A stretch of DNA of 11,548 nucleotides from an uncultured Lysobacteraceae bacterium (GTDB lineage Bacteria > Pseudomonadota > Gammaproteobacteria > Xanthomonadales > Rhodanobacteraceae), in assembly GCA_946480705.1 (NCBI GenBank), contig CAMLLF010000052.1, positions 1 through 11,548 on the forward strand, given 5' to 3'. The notes below the pieces were generated by a model. It did not search any database, was not told the origin of the DNA, and was given only the letters and a program-made list of their open reading frames with translations. The position numbers and the translations under genes are program-made. Positions 1-6,685 of the stretch are shown here, piece after piece. Positions within the stretch are counted from its first letter, which is position 1, and each line of letters opens with the position of its first letter.

Positions 1-83
1 CAGAGTTCCTCGGGTGTCGCGGTTGCGACAAATTCCATGTCAACCCAACGGCGGCCGGTTTCGGGATCGAGCTTCAGCGGCAT
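1..83 (-). CDS. SRPBCC (AHSA1-like) protein, N-terminal fragment
   Basis: This minus-strand gene starts at an ATG at 81-83 and runs off the left edge, so only about 27 codons are visible. The start is supported by a GGAGAA-type Shine-Dalgarno a few bases upstream. The translation begins MPLKLDPETGRRWVDMEF and continues VATATPEEL. A short beta strand followed by a (A/G)TPEE(V/L)W-like turn is typical of the N-terminus of SRPBCC/AHSA1 ligand-binding proteins, where it precedes the first helix. The start lies only 28 bp after the stop of the citrate-synthase-like gene on the same strand, so the two are probably cotranscribed. Too little is present to name a ligand or function; the family call is an inference from the N-terminal pattern. 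Confidence 0.5.
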   Translation of the reverse strand, partial: MPLKLDPETGRRWVDMEFVATATPEEL

Positions 84-111
84 GGCGAGATTCTCCGGGC
101 GATGCGAAGGC

Positions 112-1299
112 TCAGGCGAGCGTGCCGGCATAGTGTGCGCGCGGCCGGATCAAACGGCCGTGTTCCTGCTGCTCCAGCGCATGGGCGAGCCAGCCGGCGA
201 GGCGGCCCGAGGCGAACAGCACGAGCGCCGCGCCGGCCGGCAGCGCGTGCAGCCGGCAGATCGCCGCGAGCGCGAAATCGAAGTTCGGGCGCAGGCCGCT
301 GATGTCCTCGGCGCGCGCGATCAGTGCATCGAGCGCGCGCAGCGCGGCGCTGCGCGCATGGCGGCGGCGCAGTCGCGACAGCAGTTCCGCGGCGCGCGGA
401 TCGCCGTCCGGATACAGCGCGTGGCCGAACCCGGGCAGTTCGTCGCCGCGCTGCCAGCGCTCGGCGAGCGCATCGGCGCCGTCGGCGATCAGCGCGTGCG
501 CGCGGGCCGCCGCGCCGCCGTGCCGCGGACCGGTCAGCGCGGCGAGACCGCTGCAGACCGTCGCATGCAGATGCGCACCGGTGGAGGCGACGACGCGCGC
601 GGCGAACGCGGAGACGTTGAGCTCGTGTTCGGCACCGAGCACGAGCGTCGCGCGCACGAGGTCGGCGAAACGCGCGTCGCGCGGATGCCAGGCGCCGGCG
701 ACCACCGCGTGCAGGGGCTGCGCCGAAGGCCGGCTGCCGCTCATGAGTGCCGCGTTCTGGCGCAGCAGCTGCGCGGCGATGTCGCGGCGGGCGGACGGCG
801 ATGACGTGAACGAATGGCGCACGGCCAGGCTCAGCAGCGGAATCGCCGCCAGCGCGCGCTCGAGCGGCGGCAGCGACGCGTCGTCGGCGAGCGCGGCAAC
901 GCCCGCCGGCCAGCCGGCCGCCGGGCTCGCCGCGAACGGATCGTCGCGGCCGCAGTCCCAGAGCCTCCGCGCGACGTCTTCGAGCGTCGCGCCGGCCTGC
1001 GCGGCTTGTATCGCCGAGTGGCCGCGGTAATACGGGCCGTCGGGCCGGATCAGCGAGATCTGCGTGTCGAGCACCGGCAGGCCGCGATCGAGGCTCTGCG
1101 CCGCGCCGCGCGCCGCGCCGCGTCCGGCGCGGCGCTCGCGCGCGAGGCGTTCGACGTCGCGCCGGCGGTAGCAGCGGCTGCGGTGATCGGGTCCCGGGTG
1201 CGAAGCGACGAGCCCGCGGCTGACGTAGGCATACAGCGTGGCCGCGCTGACGCCGAGGATGCGGCAGGCTTCGGCGGCCGGGATCAGATCGCTATCCAT
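112..1299 (-). CDS. Citrate synthase family protein with N-terminal helix-turn-helix
   Basis: This is a 395-residue protein. Residues 6-52 form an excisionase/MerR-like helix-turn-helix (IPAAEACRILGVSAATLYAY, then VSRGLV and a DxxRLA-type helix). Residues 75-390 form a citrate synthase fold. The active-site residues expected for the family are visible: H225 in AEHELNVSAF, H260 in GPRHGG, H293 in GFGHALYP and D341 in PNFDF. It could therefore condense an acyl-CoA with oxaloacetate. Its position divergent from acnD and prpF suggests 2-methylcitrate synthase (propionyl-CoA) activity, but this is inference. The frame stays open upstream to a TTG at 1356; I chose the ATG at 1299 because the HTH then begins near residue 5 and the extension would translate the palindromic operator. 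No clear Shine-Dalgarno precedes either start. The DNA-binding domain raises the possibility of autoregulation or metabolite-sensing transcriptional control. Confidence 0.85.
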   Translation of the reverse strand: MDSDLIPAAEACRILGVSAATLYAYVSRGLVASHPGPDHRSRCYRRRDVERLARERRAGRGAARGAAQSLDRGLPVLDTQISLIRPDGPYYRGHSAIQAAQAGATLEDVARRLWDCGRDDPFAASPAAGWPAGVAALADDASLPPLERALAAIPLLSLAVRHSFTSSPSARRDIAAQLLRQNAALMSGSRPSAQPLHAVVAGAWHPRDARFADLVRATLVLGAEHELNVSAFAARVVASTGAHLHATVCSGLAALTGPRHGGAAARAHALIADGADALAERWQRGDELPGFGHALYPDGDPRAAELLSRLRRRHARSAALRALDALIARAEDISGLRPNFDFALAAICRLHALPAGAALVLFASGRLAGWLAHALEQQEHGRLIRPRAHYAGTLA

Positions 1300-1329
1300 G
1301 GGTGGGAGTCGGGGACGTCCGCGAACAGG

Positions 1330-1365
1330 TTGATCGTATCGATCAAGATTGATCAATGCATTGCA
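1330..1365. promoter_or_regulatory. Palindrome cluster, candidate operator of the divergent promoter
   Basis: This 36-bp stretch is AT-rich against its surroundings and consists of nested palindromes. TTGATCG-TAT-CGATCAA (1330-1346) is a perfect 7-bp inverted repeat. ATTGATCAAT (1348-1357) is a perfect 10-bp palindrome. AATGCATT (1355-1362) is an overlapping 8-bp palindrome. The hexamer TTGATC or its complement therefore occurs four times within 27 bp. It lies 31 bp upstream of the HTH-citrate synthase start and about 145 bp upstream of acnD. A weak plus-strand promoter, TTGATC (1349-1354), 17 bp, CAGATT (1372-1377), would overlap it, so a bound protein could block initiation. The binding protein is unknown; the HTH domain of the neighbouring gene or an unseen prp regulator are the obvious candidates. 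Confidence 0.55.
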
Positions 1366-1510
1366 GGATGCCAGATTGTGCGGCGTGCCGCGCGCGATGC
1401 GCGCTCTGGCGGCGATCGTTGCGAGCTATGCTCGGCCGCCGCATCCGTCACCGCTTCCGTTGCCACGCTCGTTATCCGGCCAGCCTCTTCAGCAGACGAA
1501 TCCGCCAGCC

Positions 1511-4123
1511 ATGAACACCGCTTACCGCAAGCCGCTCGCCGGCACGTCCCTCGACTATTTCGACGCGCGCGAAGCCGTCGACGCGATCCGCCCGGGTGCC
1601 TGGACCGGACTGCCGTACACCGCGCGCGTGCATGCCGAGAACCTGGTCCGCCGCGCCGATCCGGCGATCCTCGCCGACTCGCTCACGCAGTTGATCGAAC
1701 GCCGTCGCGACCGCGACTTCCCGTGGTTCCCGGCGCGCGTGGTCTGCCACGACATCCTCGGCCAGACCGCGCTCGTCGATCTCGCCGGCCTGCGCGACGC
1801 GATCGCCGACCAGGGCGGCGATCCGGCGAAAGTGAATCCGGTCGTGCCGGTGCAACTGATCGTCGATCATTCGCTCGCCGTGGAATGCGGCGGCTACGAC
1901 CCGAACGCGTTCGCGAAGAATCGCGCGATCGAAGACCGCCGCAACGAAGACCGCTTCCATTTCATCGACTGGACCAAGCGCGCTTTCAAGAACGTCGATG
2001 TGATTCCGCCGGGCAACGGGATCATGCATCAGATCAATCTGGAGAAGATGTCGCCGGTGATCCATGCCGAGGACGGCGTGGCTTATCCGGATACCTGCGT
2101 GGGCACCGACAGCCACACGCCGCACGTCGATGCGCTCGGCGTGATCGCGGTCGGCGTCGGCGGCCTCGAAGCCGAGAACGTCATGCTCGGCCGCGCGTCG
2201 TGGATGCGCCTGCCCGACATCGTCTGCGTCGAACTCGCGGGCCGCCCGCAGCCCGGCATCACCGCGACCGACATCGTGCTCGCGCTGACGGAATTCCTGC
2301 GCCAGTCCAAGGTGGTCGGCGCCTACCTCGAATTCCGCGGCGAAGGCGCCGCGGCACTCGGCGTCGGCGACCGCGCGACGATCTCGAACATGGCGCCCGA
2401 ATACGGCGCGACCGCGGCGATGTTCTTCATCGACGACAAGACGCTGGCCTATCTGCGCCTGACCGGCCGCAGCGACGAGCAGGTACGCCTCGTCGAAACC
2501 TATGCGAAGACCGCGGGTCTCTGGGCCGACGCGCTCGCGACCGCCGAGTACGAACGCACCTTGCATTTCGACCTCGCCGGTGTCGAGCGCAACATGGCCG
2601 GCCCGTCGAACCCGCACAAGCGCCTGCCGACCTCCGCGCTCGCCGAACGCGGCATCGCGGTCGGCCTCGACGCGGCGCGCGCGCAGGAGGCGCAGGGCCT
2701 GATCCCCGACGGCGCTGTCGTCATCGCCGCGATCACGAGCTGCACGAACACCTCCAATCCGCGCAACGTGATCGCCGCCGCGCTGCTCGCGCGCAACGCG
2801 AACGCGCGCGGCCTCGTGCGCAAGCCCTGGGTCAAGACCTCGCTCGCGCCGGGCTCGAAAGCCGTGCAGCTGTATCTCGAGGAGGCGGGCCTTTTGCCTG
2901 AACTCGAAAAACTCGGCTTCGGCATCGTCGCGTTCGCCTGCACGACCTGCAACGGCATGAGCGGCGCGCTCGATCCGGCGATCCAGCAGGAGATCGTCGA
3001 GCGCGATCTCTATGCGACGGCGGTGCTGTCGGGGAACCGCAATTTCGACGGCCGCATCCATCCCTATGCGAAGCAGGCGTTCCTCGCCTCGCCGCCGCTC
3101 GTGATCGCCTATGCGATCGCCGGCACGATCCGCTTCGACATCGAGAAAGACGCGCTCGGCCACGCCGCCGACGGCACGCCGGTCACGCTCGCGGACATCT
3201 GGCCCGGCGACGCGGAGATCGACGCGATCGTCGCGAGCAGCGTGAAACCCGAACAGTTCCGCAAAGTGTACGAGCCGATGTTCCGCGTGAGCGTCGTGCA
3301 CGGCGAAAAAGCCGCGCCGCTGTACGACTGGCGTCCGCAGAGCACCTATATCCGCCGTCCGCCGTACTGGGAAGGCGCGCTGGCCGGCGAGCGCACGCTG
3401 CGCGGCATGCGTGCGCTCGCCGTCCTCGGCGACAACATCACGACCGACCATCTGTCGCCGTCGAATGCGATCCTGCTCGACAGCGCCGCCGGCGAATACC
3501 TCGCGCGCATGGGCCTGCCCGAAGAGGACTTCAATTCCTACGCGACGCACCGCGGCGACCACCTGACCGCGCAGCGCGCGACCTTCGCGAACCCGCAGCT
3601 TGTCAACGAGATGGCCGTCGTCGACGGCCAGGTGAAGAAGGGCTCGCTCGCACGTCTCGAACCCGAAGGACGCGTCCTGCGCATGTGGGAAACGATCGAG
3701 ACGTACATGGAACGGCGCCAGCCGCTGATCATCATCGCCGGTGCCGACTACGGCCAGGGTTCGTCGCGCGACTGGGCCGCGAAGGGCGTGCGCCTGGCCG
3801 GCGTCGAAGCCATCGTCGCCGAAGGCTTCGAGCGCATCCATCGCACCAACCTCATCGGCATGGGCGTGCTGCCGCTCGAATTCAAAGCCGGCACTGATCG
3901 CAAGACGCTCGCGATCGACGGCACCGAGACCTTCGACGTCGTCGGCGAACGCCGTCCGCGCGCCGATCTGACACTGGTGATCCGCCGCCGCAACGGCGAG
4001 GTCGTCGAGACGGCCGTCACCTGCCGGCTTGATACCGCCGAGGAAGTCTCGATCTACGAAGCCGGCGGCGTGCTGCAGCGCTTCGCGCAGGATTTCCTCG
4101 AATCCTCGGCACAGGCCGCCTGA
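1511..4123 (+). CDS. acnD: Fe/S-dependent 2-methylisocitrate (2-methylcitrate) dehydratase
   Basis: This 870-residue protein belongs to the aconitase family, AcnD branch. AcnD dehydrates 2-methylcitrate in the methylcitrate cycle of propionate breakdown and works together with PrpF, which is encoded 541 bp downstream of its stop. The three [4Fe-4S] ligands are present: C411 in ITSCTNTSNP, then C477 and C480 in ACTTCNGMSG. The VGTDSHTPH motif lies near residues 197-205. The C-terminal swivel domain carries GADYGQGSSRDW (744-755) with the Ser-Arg of the active site. Length and the N-terminus (MNTAYRKPLAGTSLDYFD) fit AcnD rather than AcnA or AcnB. The frame is open upstream to about 1349, but the family N-terminus begins exactly at the ATG at 1511. 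No strong Shine-Dalgarno precedes it. It is the first gene of a probable acnD-SRPBCC-prpF operon. Confidence 0.95.
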   Translation: MNTAYRKPLAGTSLDYFDAREAVDAIRPGAWTGLPYTARVHAENLVRRADPAILADSLTQLIERRRDRDFPWFPARVVCHDILGQTALVDLAGLRDAIADQGGDPAKVNPVVPVQLIVDHSLAVECGGYDPNAFAKNRAIEDRRNEDRFHFIDWTKRAFKNVDVIPPGNGIMHQINLEKMSPVIHAEDGVAYPDTCVGTDSHTPHVDALGVIAVGVGGLEAENVMLGRASWMRLPDIVCVELAGRPQPGITATDIVLALTEFLRQSKVVGAYLEFRGEGAAALGVGDRATISNMAPEYGATAAMFFIDDKTLAYLRLTGRSDEQVRLVETYAKTAGLWADALATAEYERTLHFDLAGVERNMAGPSNPHKRLPTSALAERGIAVGLDAARAQEAQGLIPDGAVVIAAITSCTNTSNPRNVIAAALLARNANARGLVRKPWVKTSLAPGSKAVQLYLEEAGLLPELEKLGFGIVAFACTTCNGMSGALDPAIQQEIVERDLYATAVLSGNRNFDGRIHPYAKQAFLASPPLVIAYAIAGTIRFDIEKDALGHAADGTPVTLADIWPGDAEIDAIVASSVKPEQFRKVYEPMFRVSVVHGEKAAPLYDWRPQSTYIRRPPYWEGALAGERTLRGMRALAVLGDNITTDHLSPSNAILLDSAAGEYLARMGLPEEDFNSYATHRGDHLTAQRATFANPQLVNEMAVVDGQVKKGSLARLEPEGRVLRMWETIETYMERRQPLIIIAGADYGQGSSRDWAAKGVRLAGVEAIVAEGFERIHRTNLIGMGVLPLEFKAGTDRKTLAIDGTETFDVVGERRPRADLTLVIRRRNGEVVETAVTCRLDTAEEVSIYEAGGVLQRFAQDFLESSAQAA

Positions 4124-4177
4124 ATCACCGCACTGCATCGCCCGCGTTCGTCCTCATCCCTGCAAGGAGGTCACGTC

Positions 4178-4627
4178 ATGCCCGGTACCGTCACGCTGCA
4201 CCGCGTCCTGCGCGCTCCGCCCGATCGCATCTACCGCGCGTTCATCGATCCGGCCGCGATGGTCAAATGGCTGCCGCCGCACGGCTTCACCGGCACCGTG
4301 CATGCGATGGATGCACGCGTCGGCGGCAGCTACCGCATGTCGTTCACGAACTTCGGCACCGGCAGCAGCCATGCGTTCGGCGGCACGTATCTCGAACTCG
4401 TGCCCGGCGAGAAGCTGCGCTACAACGACCAGTTCGAGAGCGCGGACCTGCCCGGCCAGATGGAAGTGACCATCTCGCTGAAGCCCGTGATGGTCGGCAC
4501 CGAGGTGCATATCGTGCAGCAGGGCATTCCCGACGCGATTCCGGTCGAGTTCTGCTACGTCGGCTGGCAGGAATCGCTGGCCCTGCTCGCGCAGCTCGTC
4601 GAGCCCGAAATCCCCGACAATCCCTGA
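4178..4627 (+). CDS. SRPBCC (AHSA1-like) domain protein between acnD and prpF
   Basis: This small protein of 149 residues has no signal peptide and is probably cytosolic. Nearly all of it is one SRPBCC/AHSA1-type domain. The N-terminal strand VTLHRVLRAPPDRIYRAFID and the MVKWLPPHGF segment are typical, followed by GGSYRMSF, a GGTYLELVPGEKLRYND strand pair and the C-terminal helix starting GWQESLALLAQLVEP. These proteins form a hydrophobic ligand cavity; some are enzymes, many are binding proteins or have no known role. The start is well fixed by a near-perfect Shine-Dalgarno AAGGAGGT at 4164-4171, six bases before the ATG and the strongest one in the window. It starts 54 bp after acnD and ends 37 bp before prpF, so it is probably in the same operon. 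A role with methylcitrate-cycle intermediates is only suggested by position. Confidence 0.85.
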   Translation: MPGTVTLHRVLRAPPDRIYRAFIDPAAMVKWLPPHGFTGTVHAMDARVGGSYRMSFTNFGTGSSHAFGGTYLELVPGEKLRYNDQFESADLPGQMEVTISLKPVMVGTEVHIVQQGIPDAIPVEFCYVGWQESLALLAQLVEPEIPDNP

Positions 4628-4664
4628 TCGTACACAGATCCACAGTTACGGAACGCGCAACCGC

Positions 4665-5843
4665 ATGAGCCACGCACCGCAGATCCGCATTCCCGCCGTG
4701 TACATGCGCGGCGGCACGAGCAAGGGCGTCTTCTTTCGCCTGGACGACCTTCCCGAAGCCGCACGCGCGCCCGGTCCGGCGCGCGACGCGCTGCTGCTGC
4801 GCGTGATCGGCAGCCCCGATCCCTACGGCAAGCAGATCGACGGCATGGGCGGCGCGACGTCCAGCACGAGCAAGACCGTGATCGTGTCGCGCAGCACGCG
4901 GCCCGACCATGACGTCGACTATCTGTTCGGCCAGGTGTCGATCGACCAGCCCTTCGTCGACTGGTCGGGCAACTGCGGCAACCTGTCGGCCGCGGTCGGG
5001 CCGTTCGCGATCGCGAGCGGCCTGATCGACGCGGTGCGGATTCCGAAAGACGGGCTCTGCACCGTGCGCATCTGGCAGGCCAACATCGGCAAGACCATCG
5101 TCGCGCACGTGCCGATCACGGCGGGCGACGTGCAGGAGACCGGCGACTTCGAGCTCGACGGCGTGACGTTTCCGGCCGCCGAGGTGCAGGTCGAATTCCT
5201 CGATCCCGCCGACGACGGCGAGGACGGCGGCGCGATGTTCCCGACCGGCAACCTCGTCGACGCGCTCGAAGTCCCGGGCGTCGGCACGCTGCAGGCGACG
5301 CTGATCAACGCGGGCATCCCGACGATCTTCGTCAATGCGCAGGACATCGGCTATGCCGGAACCGAACTGCAGGGCGCGATCAACGACGATCCGAAGGCGC
5401 TCGCGAAGTTCGAGACGATCCGCGCCTACGGCGCGCTGCGCATGGGCCTGATCGCCGACATCGGCGAGGCGGCGAAGCGCCAGCACACGCCGAAAGTCGC
5501 TTTCGTATCAAAGCCGGCGACGTATACCGCATCGAGCGGCAGGGCCGTCGAGGCCGGCGAGATCGACCTCAACGTGCGCGCGCTGTCGATGGGCAAGCTG
5601 CATCACGCGATGATGGGCACCGCCGCCGTCGCGATCGGCACGGCCGCGGCGATTCCCGGCACGCTCGTGAACCTCGCCGCCGGCGGCGGCGTGCGCAACG
5701 CCGTGCGCTTCGGCCATCCTTCGGGCACCCTGCGCGTCGGCGCCGAGGCGCACGGGACCGACGGCCAGTGGACCGTCACGCGCGCGATCATGAGCCGCAG
5801 CGCGCGCGTACTGATGGAAGGGCAGGTGCGCGTTCCCGCGTAA
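4665..5843 (+). CDS. prpF: 2-methylaconitate cis-trans isomerase
   Basis: This 392-residue protein is the PrpF partner of AcnD. In the AcnD/PrpF version of the methylcitrate cycle, PrpF isomerises the 2-methylaconitate made by AcnD so that hydration to 2-methylisocitrate can follow. The fold resembles diaminopimelate epimerase. The N-terminus (IPAVYMRGGTSKGVFFRLDD) and DGMGGATSSTSKTVIVS are family hallmarks. K70 in the SSTSK segment and C104 in SGNCGNLSAAVGPFAI correspond by spacing to the Lys73 and Cys107 described for Shewanella PrpF. A C-terminal HHAMMGTAAVAIG segment also fits. The start at 4665 places the MRGGTSKG motif at the expected depth; the Shine-Dalgarno is weak. It is the last gene of the operon and converges with trxC. 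Confidence 0.95.
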   Translation: MSHAPQIRIPAVYMRGGTSKGVFFRLDDLPEAARAPGPARDALLLRVIGSPDPYGKQIDGMGGATSSTSKTVIVSRSTRPDHDVDYLFGQVSIDQPFVDWSGNCGNLSAAVGPFAIASGLIDAVRIPKDGLCTVRIWQANIGKTIVAHVPITAGDVQETGDFELDGVTFPAAEVQVEFLDPADDGEDGGAMFPTGNLVDALEVPGVGTLQATLINAGIPTIFVNAQDIGYAGTELQGAINDDPKALAKFETIRAYGALRMGLIADIGEAAKRQHTPKVAFVSKPATYTASSGRAVEAGEIDLNVRALSMGKLHHAMMGTAAVAIGTAAAIPGTLVNLAAGGGVRNAVRFGHPSGTLRVGAEAHGTDGQWTVTRAIMSRSARVLMEGQVRVPA

Positions 5844-6045
5844 CGACGCGCGACGACGGCGTCCGAAACGGCGTGCGTCGCGGCGAGCCGAGGGCGAACC
5901 GCAACATCGCGGTGGCCACGCGGCGAAGAACCCACGTCGAGGCGACGCGCAGCATTGTTCACCTGTTGCGCCCGTCTGCCTCCGCCCGGCGCTCGCCGGA
6001 AGCGAACACCTCGATATGGGGTTCGCCCGTCGGGCTCGCCGCCAA
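5844..6045. other. Intergenic gap between convergent prpF and trxC
   Basis: This gap of about 200 bp separates the 3' ends of two convergent genes. The only structure I see is an inverted repeat with perfect 7-bp arms, CGCGACG at 5849-5855 and CGTCGCG at 5876-5882, placed just after the prpF stop. It has a 20-base loop and no T-tract, so it is at best a weak candidate terminator. No start codon with a ribosome binding site and no recognisable protein was found in the remainder. Confidence 0.3.
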
Positions 6046-6480
6046 CTACCTGTGGCTCTGTACCCAGCGCACGATATCCGCGCTGCTCATCACGCCGCTC
6101 TGCCGCGCGACTTCGCCGCCGCCGCGGATCAGCACCAGCGTCGGAATGCTGCGGATCGCATAGCGCGCCGACAGCGCCGGCTCGGCGTCGGAGTCGACCT
6201 TCGCGAGCCGCACCTGCGGTTCCAGCGACTTTGCCGCGGCCTCGAACTGCGGTGCCATCGTGCGGCAGGGGCCGCACCACGCGGCCCAGAAATCCACGAG
6301 CAGCGGCAGCTCCGAACGCACCGCGTGCGCGTCGAAGTTCGCCGCCGACAGCGCGACCGGGTGCGCCGTGAACAGCGCTTCGCGACAACGGCCGCAGACC
6401 GGCCCCGCGGCCAGCCGCGCGTGAGGCACGCGGTTCAGGGTATGGCAGTGCGGACAGGCGACGAGCACGGTATCGGTCAT
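6046..6480 (-). CDS. trxC: Thioredoxin 2 with N-terminal zinc finger
   Basis: This 144-residue protein matches TrxC (thioredoxin 2), a cytosolic disulfide reductase. The N-terminus carries two CxxC pairs, C9-C12 (CPHC) and C29-C32 (CGRC), that form the zinc site separating TrxC from TrxA. The thioredoxin domain follows, with active-site WCGPC (C69 and C72) in LVDFWAAWCGPCRTMAP and the cis-proline segment RSIPTLVLIRGG. The length is close to E. coli TrxC. The frame is open further upstream, but the ATG at 6478-6480 has a GGAGAA Shine-Dalgarno (complement of 6485-6490) four bases before it, and the family sequence starts there; the extension would only translate a repeat. It is downstream of the delta-60-repeat gene on the same strand, separated by about 205 bp of repeat sequence. 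Confidence 0.93.
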   Translation of the reverse strand: MTDTVLVACPHCHTLNRVPHARLAAGPVCGRCREALFTAHPVALSAANFDAHAVRSELPLLVDFWAAWCGPCRTMAPQFEAAAKSLEPQVRLAKVDSDAEPALSARYAIRSIPTLVLIRGGGEVARQSGVMSSADIVRWVQSHR

Positions 6481-6482
6481 GA

Positions 6483-6562
6483 CGTTCTCCGGAATCATGG
6501 CCGCGTAGGTTGGGTTGAGCGCCGCGAAACCCAACACCGAGGTGTCTGCGCAACACACGACC
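6483..6562. repeat. Copy 1 of a tandem duplication, with GTTGGGTT/AACCCAAC hairpin
   Basis: This copy begins CGTTCTCCGGAATCATGGCC and covers the trxC Shine-Dalgarno region. It contains a hairpin with perfect 8-bp arms, GTTGGGTT (6509-6516) and AACCCAAC (6528-6535), around an 11-base loop. The block GTAGGTTGGGTTGAGCGC followed by GCGAAACCCAAC resembles, from memory, a short dispersed repeat common in intergenic regions of many proteobacteria. In the mRNA of the minus-strand genes the hairpin would lie about 30 bases upstream of the trxC start codon, where it could affect mRNA stability, termination or translation. Confidence 0.7.
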
Positions 6563-6589
6563 CTGCCGGACGAACTCCGTCAGCGCCGG

Positions 6590-6666
6590 CGTTCTCCGGA
6601 AATCATGGCCGCGTGTTGCGTTGAGCGCGGCGAACCGCCGCACCGGCATCTCCGCAACAAGGTAAC
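6590..6666. repeat. Copy 2 of the tandem duplication, diverged
   Basis: This stretch repeats copy 1 at a period of about 107 bp. CGTTCTCCGGAAATCATGGC matches with one inserted A, followed by CGCGT, GTTGCGTTGAGCGC, GGCGAA and a CAAC-containing end. The long GTTGGGTT/AACCCAAC arms have decayed, but an inner hairpin with perfect 6-bp arms, GCGGCG-AAC-CGCCGC (6627-6641), is present instead. It ends about 20 bp from the stop of the delta-60-repeat gene, so it lies at that gene's 3' end and might help terminate it. It also carries a second copy of the TTCTCC element (GGAGAA on the minus strand) with no start codon attached. Confidence 0.65.
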
Positions 6667-6685
6667 CAGGCCCGAGGAATGCCCC

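Noticed and set aside
1300..1356. N-terminal extension of the HTH-citrate synthase from a TTG at 1356
   Set aside because: The extra 19 residues derive from the palindromic region, show no domain resemblance, and the TTG has no ribosome binding site.
814..2901. Long plus-strand open frame spanning the citrate synthase gene and the first half of acnD
   Set aside because: It crosses a divergent promoter and two recognised genes in wrong frames, and the translation is Arg-rich low complexity.
1511..4123. Housekeeping aconitase AcnA
   Set aside because: The AcnD-type N-terminus, the ACTTCNGMSG cluster motif and the adjacent prpF favour the methylcitrate enzyme.
1472..4138. Very long open frame (888 codons) on the minus strand opposite acnD
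   Set aside because: It is antisense to a clear acnD with all iron-sulfur ligands, its translation is rich in Arg, Asp, Ala and His without family motifs, and high GC keeps such shadow frames open.
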